Origin: Spirochaeta thermophila DSM 6192
Lineage (GTDB): Bacteria; Spirochaetota; Spirochaetia; Winmispirales; Winmispiraceae
NCBI RefSeq assembly: GCF_000147075.1
Contig: NC_014484.1
Coordinates: 2,249,501-2,313,500 of the forward strand
Reading direction: 5' to 3'
Length of the DNA: 64,000 bases
Position 1 is the first letter of the stretch. Each line of letters opens with the position of its first letter. Shown in pieces: positions 62,848 through 64,000 of the stretch. Both the position numbers and the translations under genes were made by a program. The notes below the pieces were generated by a model. The model made no database searches. It was not told the origin of the DNA and saw only the letters and a list, made by a program, of their open reading frames with translations.

Positions 62848-63146
62848 AGGAGAAGATCCTCCCAATCGGCACGGATGAATCCCACCCTGAACTCCCTCCG
62901 CCCCTCGGGCCACTCCACCACCAGGAAGGGGAACCCCACCCGGACCTCGAACTCGTTGGCGAGCGAGGCCTTCAGGGACAGACGCTCCTCCCTGGGGAGC
63001 AGGTCGACCTCCAGGTAGTCGAAGGGGATCTCGTGCTCCTTGAGGAACTCCACCGCCCTCCGGCAGAACCCGCAGGTGGAAAGTCCGTACACCGTCACCT
63101 TGTAGGGGACGTCCCGTCCCTCGAACCGAGTGAACTCGTAGGCCAT
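62844..63146 (-). CDS. Glutaredoxin-like protein
   Basis: Thiol-disulfide protein of 100 residues with thioredoxin fold. The active site is Cys25-Gly-Phe-Cys28 (STCGFC), not the usual CPYC. A cis-Pro segment is probably GFPFLVV. The first 15 residues before the first strand are an extension. It ends with ATGA overlapping the FTR-like gene, so the two should work together, probably with ferredoxin as electron source instead of glutathione. Confidence 0.85.
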   Translation of the reverse strand: MAYEFTRFEGRDVPYKVTVYGLSTCGFCRRAVEFLKEHEIPFDYLEVDLLPREERLSLKASLANEFEVRVGFPFLVVEWPEGRREFRVGFIRADWEDLLL

Positions 63147-63190
63147 GTGATCACCATAACAGAACCCCGCCCCCTCCGCAAGCGCAGACC

Positions 63191-63991
63191 TCAGCCTCCC
63201 TCGGCCATCGCCTGCTCGAGCAGGGCGTTGATCTCCTCGAGCCGCCTGGAGAGGTTCTCTATGGTCCGCTCGATCCTCATCTTCTCCTGCTGCAACCGTT
63301 CGAGCGGATCGGGAGGCGCCTTCTCCTTCCGGAGTTCGGTCTTCACCACGTGCGAGGGCACCCCCTTGAGCAGGGCATCCTCGGCTCTCTTCCGCTCCTC
63401 GGGCTTCGCAAAGGAGACCACGGTCTTCATGTTCTCGTAACCTATCTCAGGAGAGACGTCGTAGGAATAGGCCTTGATGAGGGTATGGGCCACGGTCCTC
63501 CCGAGTCCCAGGACCCGTTCCACATAGTCCTCGAACCGAGCCCCGTACTTCTCACAGAGGGACTCGGCACGAACCAGAAGACGACCGAGATCCTTCATGA
63601 GCTTCCCGTTGGCGCCGATATAGTCCCTCTTGATCGTCTCGGTGAGCTGCTGGAACTCCTCGTTGTGTTCGAAGATGTTCTGATAGATCCCCATCTCTTC
63701 CGCCCGTTCGAGCAGACCGTGGAAGAGGGTCCAGAACTCCTGGGTGTGCGCCCTGTTCGTGACCGGGAGCGGCGAGGTGGTGTAGTAGATGTGGTGGGCG
63801 AACTCGTGGATCGCGGTGTACATGAGATCGTTGTCGTTGGAGAAGTTGCGATTGTGGATGATGATCTCCCGCCTGTCGGGATAGTAGACCCCGTTGGCCT
63901 TCTTGCTCTGTTTGCCGGAGAAGATCACGGTAAAATCGATCACGTCGGGTTCCAACCTGAGGAGCTGCTGTTTCACCTGGTCCTGGTTCAT
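63191..63991 (-). CDS. Zinc-metallopeptidase-like protein, function unknown
   Basis: Protein of 266 residues with an HExxH zinc site at 62-66 (HEFAHH), preceded by a strand pattern (REIIIHNRNF) as in small SprT- or ImmA-like domains. No signal peptide or membrane segment is seen. A helical region follows, and a coiled coil (RLQQEKMRIERTIENLSRR, about 232-252) ends it. The third zinc ligand is not clear; a Glu or His around 83-92 (HTQEFWTLFH) could serve. I know such proteins from spirochaetes only as hypotheticals. The ATG is 10 bp from the window end. Confidence 0.72.
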   Translation of the reverse strand: MNQDQVKQQLLRLEPDVIDFTVIFSGKQSKKANGVYYPDRREIIIHNRNFSNDNDLMYTAIHEFAHHIYYTTSPLPVTNRAHTQEFWTLFHGLLERAEEMGIYQNIFEHNEEFQQLTETIKRDYIGANGKLMKDLGRLLVRAESLCEKYGARFEDYVERVLGLGRTVAHTLIKAYSYDVSPEIGYENMKTVVSFAKPEERKRAEDALLKGVPSHVVKTELRKEKAPPDPLERLQQEKMRIERTIENLSRRLEEINALLEQAMAEGG

Positions 63992-64000
63992 AGGCCCATG

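Overview
The window looks like chromosome of a GC-rich, thermophilic, cellulolytic spirochaete, very probably Spirochaeta (Winmispira) thermophila or a close relative. The basis is a run of four cellulase genes that all end in the same CBM64-type cellulose-binding module (a module I know from S. thermophila), a spirochaete-type TRAP transporter with a TatT lipoprotein, and several proteins I recognise only as spirochaete-type hypotheticals. No database was searched.

Layout. 1-4.4 kb: end of peptide deformylase, tRNA-Cys, and a tatT-dctP-dctQM TRAP uptake operon. 4.4-6.5 kb: a short-chain reductase and a serine-palmitoyltransferase-like enzyme, which suggests sphingoid-base synthesis. 6.6-13.6 kb: eukaryotic-type chorismate mutase, Nudix hydrolase, membrane pyrophosphatase, hflX and mnmA. 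13.6-22.2 kb: a minus-strand arabinose operon in the order lacI regulator, binding protein, permease, ATPase, araB, araA, araD, with 4-11 bp overlaps in its second half. 22.2-27 kb: a glycosidase-like lipoprotein under a LacI-type operator, pyrK-pyrD and nth. 27.1-35 kb: the cellulase cluster GH5, GH9, GH9, GH12, each a lipoprotein with a Thr-Pro linker and CBM64, each followed by its own hairpin. 35.1-36.8 kb: tRNA-Pro, tRNA-Arg and fumC. 36.8-39.9 kb: two adjoining insertion sequences, both with broken transposase genes; the second (IS256 type) has a visible 9-bp target duplication and lies just upstream of an outer-membrane protein gene. 41.8-49.4 kb: acnA, tRNA-Val, an NtrC-type regulator, rlmI and leuA, the last preceded by a classical leucine attenuator. 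49.5-64 kb: a lipoprotein, Hsp20, a chemotaxis receptor, a thpR/Nudix/KamA operon, aldo/keto reductase, ychF, leuC-leuD, threonine aldolase, a ferredoxin-thioredoxin-reductase-like/glutaredoxin pair and a zinc-metallopeptidase-like protein.

How the parts fit. Secreted cellulases would release sugars; the arabinose operon and TRAP system import pentoses and organic acids; aconitase and fumarase supply central metabolism; leuA with the distant leuCD make leucine. A theme running through the window is that many genes lack a Shine-Dalgarno sequence and instead carry a -10 box 6-8 nt before the start codon, which points to leaderless mRNAs. The most interesting observations are the three-way mosaic pattern of the four CBM64 copies, the leaderless promoter pattern, the leu attenuator whose leader peptide itself seems leaderless, the sphingolipid gene pair, and an FTR-like protein whose CHC motif has become CFC.
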